From JACCZX01 sp963807155 (GTDB lineage: Bacteria; Pseudomonadota; Gammaproteobacteria; Burkholderiales; Burkholderiaceae_F): a stretch of 64,000 nucleotides of DNA. Each line of letters starts with the position of its first letter. The first letter of the stretch is position 1. A model generated the notes under the pieces. That model was not told where the DNA came from, searched no databases, and was given only the letters and a program-made list of their open reading frames with translations. The stretch covers positions 186,001 to 250,000 of the forward strand of contig CAWEAZ010000029.1 in assembly GCA_963807155.1 (NCBI GenBank), written 5' to 3'. Position numbers and translations under genes: made by a program. Shown here piece after piece: positions 19,511 to 28,833 of the stretch.

Positions 19511-20380
19511 ATGCAAACCTTTGCGCAAAGCGCCGTTCGAGCGCTTCTTCGTTGTCCTGCATGCATGGTCGCAGCCTTGCAGGATTCGCCTTCCGGATTG
19601 TCATGTACGAGTTGCGATCATGTCTTTGGCCTAGAAGGCGGGGTCATTGACCTGCGCACGACAGACAAGCCGCAACACAGATATCCATTTTATGCGTCGG
19701 ATTCCTATCGTCTCTTCGCCGATAAGCAGACGGAGTTGCATCAAGAGCATTACCGTCACGGCAGTCTCTCCAATGCGATTGAGGGTTCGATGAAGAAAGC
19801 GCTACGCGCATTACGCGGTGACGTCAGCGCTCCGCTCGTTGAACTCGGCTGCGGAGGTACGCCGATGGTCGATTGGGCAACGCACCCCACGAACTATGTC
19901 GGTGTTGACCAGTCTCTTGAGCTGTTGCAACGGGCGAAGTCCGCGAACCCGGAAGCGACGTTCATCGCCGCTGAATTGCATCGTCTGCCGTTTATCGATA
20001 GGTGTCTGCCGGTTGTGATCGCCAATGCAGTCCTTGAGCATGTATTTCGGCTGGAGGTCAGCGTGGAGGAGATTGCCCGCTGCCTCAAGATCGACGGATC
20101 ATTCTATGTCCTAGTTCCAACTGAAGGAGGGCTTGCCGTTGAAGTTGCTCGTTCAGTCACGTCAAGGCGCAACGCCCGAATCCTCGGCATTTCCGCCCAG
20201 GAATGCCGTAACGCCCAGACAAAGGATCATTGCAATTCCGTTTTCGCTATCAGCAACGCACTAAAGAAGCACTTTCAACTTCATCGAACGCGATACTGGC
20301 CGTTTTTGGTGGGTGGCGCACACCTCAACCTCGCAAAAATGTGGATAGCACGACCGTTAGGCGCTGACCACGTTCAATGA
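19511..20380 (+). CDS. Class I SAM methyltransferase with N-terminal zinc-ribbon-like domain
   Basis: Intact, 289 residues. The first 50 residues hold a Trm112-like ribbon (RCPACMVA and CTSCDHVFGLEGGVIDLR, four Cys). The Rossmann domain follows with LVELGCGGTPMVDWAT, an acidic motif NYVGVDQSLELL, and IANAVLEHV. Probably methylates a sugar of the polymer or of a nucleotide sugar; no substrate is readable. Its stop overlaps the FkbM gene start (ATGA), so the two form a small operon diverging from algD. Confidence 0.85.
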   Translation: MQTFAQSAVRALLRCPACMVAALQDSPSGLSCTSCDHVFGLEGGVIDLRTTDKPQHRYPFYASDSYRLFADKQTELHQEHYRHGSLSNAIEGSMKKALRALRGDVSAPLVELGCGGTPMVDWATHPTNYVGVDQSLELLQRAKSANPEATFIAAELHRLPFIDRCLPVVIANAVLEHVFRLEVSVEEIARCLKIDGSFYVLVPTEGGLAVEVARSVTSRRNARILGISAQECRNAQTKDHCNSVFAISNALKKHFQLHRTRYWPFLVGGAHLNLAKMWIARPLGADHVQ

Positions 20381-21126
20381 ACGAAGGATTCATCTCCCTT
20401 TTACTGCGGCTCTATCAAGACTCTCGTTACATACTGGATTGGCTGCCCCTAGTTCCGCGAGAGACGCCGAGCGAAAGAACCATCTTGCGCGAGCACATCA
20501 GAGGTGACAGTCCTCTGATCCTCGATGTGGGCGCCAATCTCGGTTCTTCCGTCGCTTTTTACCGGCGTCTGTTTCCAAACGCGCGGCTCATCGCATTCGA
20601 GCCTGATCCTGAAACGTTTCAGCGTCTTAGACGCAGACATGGTCACGCTCCCAACGTCACCCTGTTGAACTGTGGAGTCGGCGCGGTACCGGGACGGTTG
20701 ACGCTACAGCGCAATACGCACAGTTCCACCAACAGCTTTTTGCAGGTCGACGAAGACTCGAGCTGGGTGCGCGAGACGCCCGGATTTCGCAAGATCGACT
20801 CAACCGATGTTGACGTTGTGACACTTGACGCCACCGCCAACAACCTTTCGCTCGACTACATCGACTTCGTGAAAAGCGATACGCAGGGTTTCGAGCCGGA
20901 GGTACTCGCCGGAGCCCAACGGCTTCTCGCCGAAAAACGAATTGGCCTACTGCGGCTAGAGATAATGTGCGGAAAGTTTTACCGGAAGTCCGTATCGCTG
21001 TTCGATGTCGAAAGCATCCTCTATCCGTTCGGTTATCGCCTGATAAGTTTCGGGGGAATGCATTTCGACAAGGGTGGAGTCCTAAAGTACTTCGATACGT
21101 ACTTTGCCGTCGATCGCAATGGTTGA
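20377..21126 (+). CDS. FkbM-family methyltransferase
   Basis: Intact, 249 residues. Typical FkbM pattern: LILDVGANLGSSVAFYRRLF (SAM motif I), LIAFEPDPETFQRL (motif II), FVKSDTQGFEPEVLAGA (the conserved K-x-D-x-x-G-x-E) and LLRLEIMCG. FkbM enzymes O-methylate hydroxyls of sugars and natural products. It overlaps the preceding methyltransferase by four bases and is convergent with the next gene, 11 bases away. Confidence 0.9.
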   Translation: MNEGFISLLLRLYQDSRYILDWLPLVPRETPSERTILREHIRGDSPLILDVGANLGSSVAFYRRLFPNARLIAFEPDPETFQRLRRRHGHAPNVTLLNCGVGAVPGRLTLQRNTHSSTNSFLQVDEDSSWVRETPGFRKIDSTDVDVVTLDATANNLSLDYIDFVKSDTQGFEPEVLAGAQRLLAEKRIGLLRLEIMCGKFYRKSVSLFDVESILYPFGYRLISFGGMHFDKGGVLKYFDTYFAVDRNG

Positions 21127-21137
21127 TGCACAAAATC

Positions 21138-21959
21138 CTACTTTGCTTTTTGCAGATCGAAATACACCATCGTTCCGAAGTGTCGGTCGAGCAAGCGGTG
21201 CACGAACCCCGGAATCATTGCACTGGCAGGAACGAAGCGGCGCGGGAAGAAATGAACTTCGTGTCGTAGATAGATAAAGCCGGCCGCTTCTAGCAACCTA
21301 CGCCACTCCGAATCGGAATAGGCGATGCCGATCGGATTGTCCGCCCCGTCATACTGGCGAATGAAATCGTCTACGTCCTTGGCGTCGCGCGACAGATCCG
21401 CACCCGGATGCTTAACGCCTAGAGCCCGCATTGCTAAACGGGTCGCGCGGAAGACCAAAGGACTGTGCAGCAGCCCCTTGCGATATAGAGTGATCTTCGC
21501 CCTGCCGCCAGGTTTCAACACTCGAAAGCATTCGGTGAACGCTTTCTGTGTGTCCGGCGTGTGATGAAGAACCCCAGAGGAAACGACAAGATCGAAGGTT
21601 CCGTCCGGGAACGGTAACTCCTCAGCGTTGCCGACCTGTACCGACGCCGCAAGTCCATGATGTGCGAGATGCGCGTTAGTCAGCTCCACCGCGCGCGGCG
21701 TTAGGTCGACGCTATCGACCTGGGCACCGTGGCGCGCGTACTGAACCGTGATCCAACCCGGTCCACAGCCGACATCAAGTATTCGCTTTCCGGCATAAGC
21801 GTTGAATTGCCAGTAGGGCAAGGCGTAGCGCTCGACGTCACCCGTCTTGATCTCATCTAGTTGCGCGAAAAACGCAGCCGACCCAACTTCAGTCAGCTCA
21901 TGAGAAAAGAGCGGGTTCTTGTTCCAGTAGTCTCGAACGTCTGCAATTTGCGGCATCAA
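21138..21959 (-). CDS. Class I SAM methyltransferase
   Basis: Intact, 273 residues. SAM motif ILDVGCGPGWITVQYARHGA, then VDSVDLTPRAVELT, FDLVVSSGVLHHTPDTQKAF and FRVLKPGGRAKITLY. The length and the C-terminal tail resemble sugar N- or O-methyltransferases in capsule loci. It is the last gene of the long minus-strand unit 21.1-38.7 kb and lies 26 bases after the polytopic membrane protein gene. Either of two adjacent ATGs (21959 or 21956) could be the start. Confidence 0.87.
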   Translation of the reverse strand: MMPQIADVRDYWNKNPLFSHELTEVGSAAFFAQLDEIKTGDVERYALPYWQFNAYAGKRILDVGCGPGWITVQYARHGAQVDSVDLTPRAVELTNAHLAHHGLAASVQVGNAEELPFPDGTFDLVVSSGVLHHTPDTQKAFTECFRVLKPGGRAKITLYRKGLLHSPLVFRATRLAMRALGVKHPGADLSRDAKDVDDFIRQYDGADNPIGIAYSDSEWRRLLEAAGFIYLRHEVHFFPRRFVPASAMIPGFVHRLLDRHFGTMVYFDLQKAK

Positions 21960-21985
21960 GCAAGGGTCCTATGTCTCAGACAGTG

Positions 21986-24789
21986 TCATTGCAGCGCGTT
22001 GGGTTCAAAGAAGGATTCAATAAAAGCCCGCTCGTTCATGAGCCGTTCGTAGCGCCGAACACTACCGACTGGAAACTCGTCCCGTCTTGTGTAGATGAGT
22101 GCACCGGCACCACTTGGGCCATTGGCATTGGGCACAAAGACATAGTAGCCGCTGCGATCTGCTCCGGCGTTGTCAAAAACTTTCAAGGCGGCTTTTTTAC
22201 CGACGACATCGGATTCGAACGTTGAACGCCACGCAGAAGGCCAAAGCCAGACGGCTGAATAAAGAAACACCACGGCAGCGACTCCACCGATTCCTACTCG
22301 GCGACCCCAACGCATGTCGAAGCGGTTCGAATGACGAGGCAACAACGCCTCGTTTCCAATTACGAACGCCAGCAAGCCAAGAGGGAGCGCAAAGGAATAA
22401 GTCGCCGTAATGCGGTCGGTATTGATCCCGAATATGGGGCCCGCGCCAAGGGCGGTCATCATGATCAGACCCGACAGATACACCGCGAAACAAGCCAGAG
22501 CAATGAAATCGCGGCGCACGGCACTGAGTAGCATGCAAACAAGGGCGAGCCCAGCGGCAAGTACGCTTGAGCCGAGTAGAGCTGCGAATGAAGAGGCGAT
22601 GACAGCTACAAGCGAGATCCATAACGGCCGAAGCTCGATTGCCAACTGCGCCCAGTAACTCCGCGAGGAGAGTGCTGCTGCGACTTCAATGCCAACTGCG
22701 ACCCAGGATCGAATACTCGCCAGCGCGGCCAACGTCAGAGCCACCGCGAAGGCCGGGTGCGCGAGCGACACAAGATCATGTCGTACTCTTTCGATGAAAC
22801 CCGACAGTAAGAATCGCATGCCAGGAAGCGAAACTATGAATTGCACGTAGTCCCGGGATGACGTCGTCACCTGTAACTGCCTGCCGTCGGTACATTTCAT
22901 CGCATGATGACGTCCAAAAGCGCGTCGCATCATGGACGACGCAGTAAAACGCCGCGAATGCGTTGTTATAGGTGTGGTAGTGACGCTGCAGAACGCTATC
23001 CAAAATGAATGGTGCGAGGAAGCTCACCACGCCCGCAACGGCAAGTAGTCCCACATTCTTCCAGCCACGCTGCCAGCAACACAGCGCAATCAGAAGAAAT
23101 CCTGCCGGCAACAACACGCCGCGGATCGCAGTTGCGATACCTAGCAATAGCAATCCGACGCAGAGCGTCAGAATGCCGGCTCGTCGATCGAGAAACAGAA
23201 GGACAAAGAAGACACCCGATAGTGAGAACAGAAGCGCAGGCAAGTCGGGCATCGGGACATTTACCACCGCCTGCCAAAGCGAGGCGCCGGGGAGTGCGAC
23301 ACAAAGAATGGCCCACAAACCGAAGATCAACCCGATCCTTGTTCCGATCGCGATCAGCCCAGCGATGGCTAGTACGACCATCAGGGAAAGAAAGAAGAAC
23401 ACCGGCACAGCCTCTGCCGAATCAAAGACGTGCCATGACAGATCCAAACAGGATTCCGATCGTTGGACGATAGAGATTGGGTGTTAATGCAACGTCAGAG
23501 CCTTCCAACAGGAATTGCATTCCACCGAAAATCCAAAGCAATGCGTCTGAGTACGGAACGCTCGCGGTTCCGAATGCCGGAGCTTGCATGTTTACCGGGC
23601 CGTCGAAGCCGGCGAAGAAGCGTAGGCATAAGTGGACCAGTGCCAGACCAAGAACGCCGATGAACAGAACACTCAAGGCGATAAGCGAAGGCGCGGCGCT
23701 TGTGGCGACTAGTCGTCCGGCCCGGACACGCGGCGTCGCTACCAGAAAGACAATCGCAACAAATGCGGCCAACCAAGAGAACAGTCCCGGATAGGTTCGA
23801 AAGGCGAGTTGGTATCCGCGTCCGTTGGCGCGCGGGTCGCTGTTGTCTGAGGAGGAAAAAACAACGGAGCTCTGCCAATGCGAGTAACGTCCGCCACCCG
23901 CCTCGCTGATAGCCGTGTGCGGCGTGTTGTCTGGCCCCAGCGCCCGCCCGTCTTCCAGAACTTGCAGCGCTGCAGCACCGCGACCGTTCATGCTGTCGCC
24001 GGTCCGAACAACAAAAGCACTTCGTTCAGGAACAACCACAACGTACGCATTTCGTTCCAGATGACCAATGGATGCGGCTTTTACAGTCCTCGTCTGTGCG
24101 AAGCCGGCGAAACCCCACGCGACGACGAGAAAGACAACGGCAACGCAAAGCGCTCGTACCACAGGTCTTGTCCGGTACTTGGCAAAAGCTGTAATTGCAG
24201 CGAAGCCATCCCGCGTCGTTCGAAGACTGAGTAATCCGACGAGCGTGAAAAGCGCAAGTAGCCAAGCGAGGGGACTGGGTAGCAAGCGGAAATCGGCCGT
24301 GTAGTTCGACCGTTCTCACGTGGATCCGAATTGTCCGAGGTAGAAAAAACAACGGAAGAGTCCCAATGAGAGAAACGACCGCCACCCGCTGCCGCGATAT
24401 CAGCATGCAGGCTGTGCGCCGGGCCCAAACGCTTGCCATCTTCTTTGACGACAAGGGTAGATGCGCGCGGGTTGTCCTCGCCGTCTGAGCGAATGCGAGA
24501 AGAGGAAAATTGCCTTCGGTCCAGGAGCCACATATCGGTTCTGCTCCTGGTGCTTCATCGAGCCGCGTGCGAGGTCGGCACTGCTTAGGATGCCAAGGGC
24601 TGACCACGCGACCATACTCAGTACCAGCGCGCAGCTTAGTAAGGCGAGCGAGGTCGATTTCCACCCGCCTTTCGAGGCGGGGACACTGGTATGACCCGCC
24701 AGCGGAAGCGCTCTCTCTTCATTCGCCCCGGCGGACAGGACCAGCAAGGCGGCAAGCGCGCCAACCATGAGGCCTAGTGCATCTTGCAT
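21986..24789 (-). CDS. Polytopic membrane protein with two GRYSHW modules, putative GT-C enzyme, frameshifted
   Basis: About 930 residues once four indels (near 24485, 24310, 23430 and 22900) are bridged. Order: two membrane segments, GRYSHW module 1 (KEDGKRLGPAHSLH, GGGRFSHWDS, STSDNSDPRENGR), two membrane segments joined by a positively charged loop (KYRTR), module 2 (LEDGRALGPDNTPH, GGGRYSHWQSS, SSSDNSDPRANGR), then many further hydrophobic segments. The positive-inside rule puts both modules in the periplasm. The remainder (for example PNLYRPTIGILF, DLSWHVFDSAEAVPVFFFLS) resembles GT-C glycosyltransferases or lipid-linked sugar polymerases, but no catalytic motif is certain. The second unit looks like a tandem duplication of TM-module-TM. 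Function unknown. Confidence 0.72.
23810..23966 (-). other. GRYSHW module copy 2 (periplasmic, in membrane protein)
   Basis: Codes the core motifs LEDGRALGPDNTPH, GGGRYSHWQSS and SSSDNSDPRANGRGY. A preceding stretch NAYVVVVPERSAFVV probably belongs to the same domain, of about 85 residues. It lies between two membrane segments and is closely similar, in protein and DNA, to copy 1 about 500 bases away. Confidence 0.75.
24308..24456 (-). other. GRYSHW module copy 1 (periplasmic, in membrane protein)
   Basis: Codes KEDGKRLGPAHSLH, GGGRFSHWDSS and STSDNSDPRENGR. Preceded in the joined frame by NRYVAPGPKAIFLFSHS, which aligns with the same region of copy 2. Followed after an indel by a membrane segment (LAWLLALFTLVGLLSL), as in copy 2. 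Confidence 0.75.
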
Positions 24790-24855
24790 ATCACTTCGGA
24801 GTTATCCAGCGCGACATCTAGTGCCGGATCGAAGAGCCGCTCTTCAACGCGGACA

Positions 24856-27038
24856 TCACGCCGCTGCCACGCGCAGTGCTTCTACGTCCTCCATAGGCGG
24901 CATGGCATCGTCCAGTAGAACTTCCAAATAGCGTTCTGCCATCGCGCGGCGCGAAAAAGAGCTTCGCATATAGGCAGCGCCATTAGCGCCGAATCGCGTT
25001 CGAAGCTGATCGTCTTCCAAGATTTCAATGCAGCGGTGTGCAAACCCATTCGTGTCATCGCGGTCAACCAGATATCCGGTCTCGCCGTCGATCATGCAAT
25101 CGGGCACACCGCCCACATTAGAAACAACCACCGGCAGACCCATAGCCTGCGCTTCCATCACAACGTTGGGCATACCTTCGAACGAAGAAGTCAGCAGCAG
25201 CAGTGACGAAATCTGCATCAGTTCCGGTACGTCGTCACGCCTTCCAAGCAGCGTTAGCGAATCCTGCAAACCCAACTCGACGATGCGGCGCTGCATCTCA
25301 TCCTTCATTGGGCCAACGCCAGCAACAAGCGCGCGTGCGCCAGGCACACGGGCAGCGACTGCCGAAAAGACTTCGACAAACAGAAGGGGCCGCTTCTCTT
25401 CGCTAAGGCGAAACACACCCAAAATTAACGGCGTACTTGAAGTAACACCTAGTTCTTGCCGCAAGCGCTGCAAAGAACTTCCGTCTCGGGCGCCCACTTT
25501 TTCAGCGTCAAGCGCATTCGGCACAAGTTTGACGCGGTGTTCGTCGATTCCGATCCACTGCGCGTAGTCAGCATTCGACGCACGTGAATTTCCGGTCATC
25601 AAAATTCGTGGGGATCGCGCGAGCGTGGCGTACAGCGGTTGATACCAGTCGTTGGCAAGATAAGAAAATCGAGTCGGGTTGTAATTGCGGAACGACATGA
25701 CGATCCGCGGCACCGATGCCATTACACCGGCCGCGCCGGCGATGATGTTCGAATAATCGAGCTGCGCGAACACCACCCGCGGTTTCAAGTGCGCAAACAA
25801 ACTTTGGAGTGCGCGCAAGCGAGGACCGAATGGCCTCTCCGTCCCCGTTCCGAGGTCGCCGGACTCAATTCCCTCTAGTGTCGATCGCAATGCGTGCAGC
25901 AGCCCCGGCTGATCCAATTTCTGATCGAGCTCTGTGACCTCAATTCCCTCGCTGGCAAGCAACGGAAGGTAATGCCGGCTCTGGCCTTCAAGCGGGAAGA
26001 GCGTGACGAAGTGAACTTCGTATCCCATCTTTTTCAGCTCGCCCGCGAGGTAGCACCATTGGCGCTCAGCGCCGCCCGGTGGTAACGCGTGCGTCAACAC
26101 GACGACCTTATCGCCCGGCTTAAGCGGCGGCCGACGATGAGCTGCACTGTCAGCAGCTATCGCTGCGTTGAGCTCTTCCAAAAACGGCGGTCGATGCACC
26201 GCAGTCGATGGCACAACCACCTCGGATACGAACCTAAGCCGCCGTTGCGTCAAAGGGTTGTTCGGCACCATCCAGATCGATTTAGGCGAATCTGCATGGG
26301 TCGATGAGAAAAACACGTGACTTCCCCAGACTGAATAGCGGCCCCCGCCGGAGCGTCGAATATTGGCGTGCGAAACTGGAAGTGGCGGTAGTTGTCGCCT
26401 GCCTTCGAAGAGAGCAAAGCGGTCCGACATCTCTTTTTCATCAGACGGGACTTCGCTTGATGGTCCCGCAACCCACAGCAATCCATTTTCTGCCCGAGCC
26501 TGCTTGAACATCAGGCGGCCGATTGCTGCTCGGGTAAGTGCTCTCAAATCGAAATACTCGCGCCAAGCACTGGCCCTGTTCATGGAAATCGACTAGGATC
26601 GACCCATCACCCCTATACGGATGCCGCATCATTAGGCGCGCAACGCCCAATCGGCGCAATCCGTCCATTTCCGCCCAGCCCACTGTGACGCAGAAACCAG
26701 TCTTGACCAACAGCAGAGTCGAGCCGGTGAGTAGCTGCTTTGTCTCCAGGCTGCATTCGCCGTTAGACAACGCCGCCCACGAGGACGCACCTGCCGAAGC
26801 AGGCTGAGCACGCGGATAGAGATGATCGAGTAACGCGCTCGAGTAGGTCAGGGCTTGCCGCGATCATCTGCGCGAGTTCAGCGAGCGACGCTGAAATCGG
26901 TGCATGTTGTTCCAAGTGGTGATCGCCTGCTGCGTGAACCTCAGTCACTACCAGAACGCGTTCAGCGACTGGCCAGAGCTGAATTTGCGGCGGCGGCGCA
27001 GGTTGATTGGAACGTGAGCGCATGCCGGCGGCACTCAC
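24856..27038 (-). CDS. GT4 glycosyltransferase with long N-terminal extension carrying a GRYSHW module, frameshifted
   Basis: About 727 residues from GTG 27038, which overlaps the upstream methyltransferase stop (GTGA). Indels near 26800 and 26600 split the N-terminal extension; the rest is open. Residues 1-200: an unassigned domain (LVVTEVHAAGDHHLEQHAP, MDGLRRLGVARLMMRHPYRG). About 205-258: a diverged module (LFEGRRQLPPLPVSH, SGGGRYSVWGSHVFFSS). Then a complete GT-B enzyme: VVLTHALPPGGAERQW, SFRNYNPTRFSYL, VPNALDAEK, and SFEGMPNVVMEAQAMGLPVV with the conserved Glu pair. No signal peptide, so cytoplasmic. It is paralogous to the GT at 32.0-34.2 kb. Donor and acceptor unknown. Confidence 0.82.
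26268..26420 (-). other. GRYSHW module copy 3 (in GT4 enzyme)
   Basis: Codes LFEGRRQLPPLPVSH, SGGGRYSVWGSHVFFSS, then THADSPKSIWMV in place of the SDNSDPRxNGR motif of the membrane copies. The leading strand LLWVAGPSSEVPSDEKEMSD aligns with the YVVxxP stretch of the others. It is the diverged subtype shared with copy 4. Confidence 0.65.
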
Positions 27039-27962
27039 AGGACCTTGCGGCCCCTGACGCAGGTCGTCCATCCACTAGGCCGAACGATATCCGACAGTCC
27101 AGCCTCGCGAAACCAACCTTCCACTTCCTCCGGACTGTGCACACCGTGATACTTCGGAGAGTACCCATCGAACGTATCGAGGATGTCGTTTTCCAGCCCA
27201 AGCCCTTGCGCCGAGTTCGGGAACGCTCGACGAATCACGACCCGCGTACCAAGTGTTCTCTCGTTTCTGAATCCACGGAACAAACCATGAGCACCATGTG
27301 TGAAACATCTTGGGCGGAATCTTATTTACAAACGGCACCCATTTTGTACGTATCAAGTAATCGCCTTCGTTGGGATAAACCCAAATAGCAATGGAGCCGC
27401 CAGGCTTCAAAAGCGGTACGAGCGATTTGAAGTACTGCATCGTATTCGGCGTGTGATGGAGAACCCCGATAGAAAAAATGAAATCGAAGCTGGCCGGCGC
27501 GAAGGGAAGACGGCCGATATCTGCCTGAGCGATGAAAACATTCGGGCGGTCGGCGAAGTTGCGGTGGGACGTTTCGACTGCATAGCTCAAATCGACGCCG
27601 ACGACGTTGGCGCCCCACCCGCTCGCGATGTCGGCGTACCGACCCGCGCCGACCCCTGCATCTAGGACGAGTTTCCCGCGCAATTCATCGGGCCCAAATC
27701 CAGTTTTCTGGATGAATTGCCCTTCGGAGCTTCGATCGCCTCTTACAAAATCGAGCTGCGTTTGATCATGCACAGTCCATTCGAAACTAAATGAACCAAC
27801 ATATTGATCGCCCGGCACGAACCTTGGAATCGAATTGACGATCGGAAACTTGTGAGACGGGGACCTGAAGCAATCGTCCTCTAGCTGGAGCGGAGAGCCG
27901 TCAAGCGGGTCTCGCAGCATTGGCAATACGAGACGATTGATCTGTTTGTCGAGGAGAGTCAC
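27035..27962 (-). CDS. Class I SAM methyltransferase, Trm112-like N-terminus, frameshifted
   Basis: About 309 residues from GTG 27962. The N-terminus MLRDPLDGSPLQLEDD to FPIVNSIPRFV is a ribbon-like domain that has lost its cysteines. SAM motifs are KLVLDAGVGAGRYADIA, VVGVDLSYAVETS and FIFSIGVLHHTPNT. After an indel near 27230, the C-terminus resumes with NDILDTFDGYSPKYHG and GWFREAGLSDIVRPSGW, ending at 27035. It is paralogous to the methyltransferase at 31.1-32.0 kb, with near-identical motif blocks. The downstream GT4 gene begins at its stop codon. Confidence 0.86.
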
Positions 27963-27968
27963 GTCAGA

Positions 27969-28658
27969 TTAGAGAAAGCGGCCGAACCATGTACCCCACC
28001 CGTGGACCCCGAACGACTCAACCAGGCCCTGCTTCTGTAACGCATCCACGTTGTGCCGGGTCGTCTCCTCTTTTTCCGGAGCGCCGGGGGCGTAGTAGTC
28101 GTCTACGACCAGATAACATCGTGGAACGAGGTACGGGCGGTATAGCGCAACATCTTCTTCGACTCGACCATCGGCATCCAAAACCAAGCACGCAAACTTT
28201 CCGTTGCGCGTAGATACCTCGGAAAGCTGGTTCAATACCGTTGGTTCCCGGCTGTGACCGACGATCAGATCGACCTTGTCGGCCACACCATAGTTCTTGA
28301 GATTCGTGCGAAGGCTTTCCACGATGTCGGTCGTTGAGAAAGTCGGATGCTCGTATCGGCCGCCTTTTTCAATGGAGGTAATTCGATTCGAACCGTTCGC
28401 ATCCTTGACGCCGCGAGCGAGCGAGATAGTTGAGCCTCCAACGTAAGGCCCTAGCTCCAGTACTTGGCCTGAGGCGCATGCGCCGTAGTGGTACAACAAC
28501 GCGAGCACGTCCGGATGCAGCATTGACAAGCGCTCATTCAAATCTCTGAAGTACTGATAGATGGGGATCGAGCGATATTGCGTAGCGAGCATTGACAACT
28601 CGAACCAAGTTGTCGGCATTCCCTTGAAAAAGAACTGCATTGGGTGATTTTCTGCCAT
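27969..28658 (-). CDS. CmcI/Methyltransferase_24-like SAM methyltransferase
   Basis: Intact, 229 residues. VLELGPYVGGSTISLARG is the SAM-binding loop, ITSIEKGG the acidic strand, and CLVLDADGRVEEDVALY then YLVVDDYYAPG the metal- or substrate-binding Asp residues typical of this group. It lies 6 bases upstream of the next methyltransferase. A 175-base gap without an ORF separates it from the Wzt-methyltransferase gene upstream. Substrate unknown; sugar O-methylation is likely from context. Confidence 0.82.
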   Translation of the reverse strand: MAENHPMQFFFKGMPTTWFELSMLATQYRSIPIYQYFRDLNERLSMLHPDVLALLYHYGACASGQVLELGPYVGGSTISLARGVKDANGSNRITSIEKGGRYEHPTFSTTDIVESLRTNLKNYGVADKVDLIVGHSREPTVLNQLSEVSTRNGKFACLVLDADGRVEEDVALYRPYLVPRCYLVVDDYYAPGAPEKEETTRHNVDALQKQGLVESFGVHGWGTWFGRFL

Positions 28659-28833
28659 AGAAAGGACTAAGCGAACTCGGGCTGCGCGAAGCGACGAAGT
28701 CTACTTGGCTTGACCTTGCGCGATTCTGGAGCGCCGCTGCTTCTCGCACTTCATACGGGCGTCTGAGGTTGGTGTCATCGGGCGCGCTGAACGAGCCTGT
28801 TCACGAGCTTAAGCGTTGCATGCAGATTGGCGG

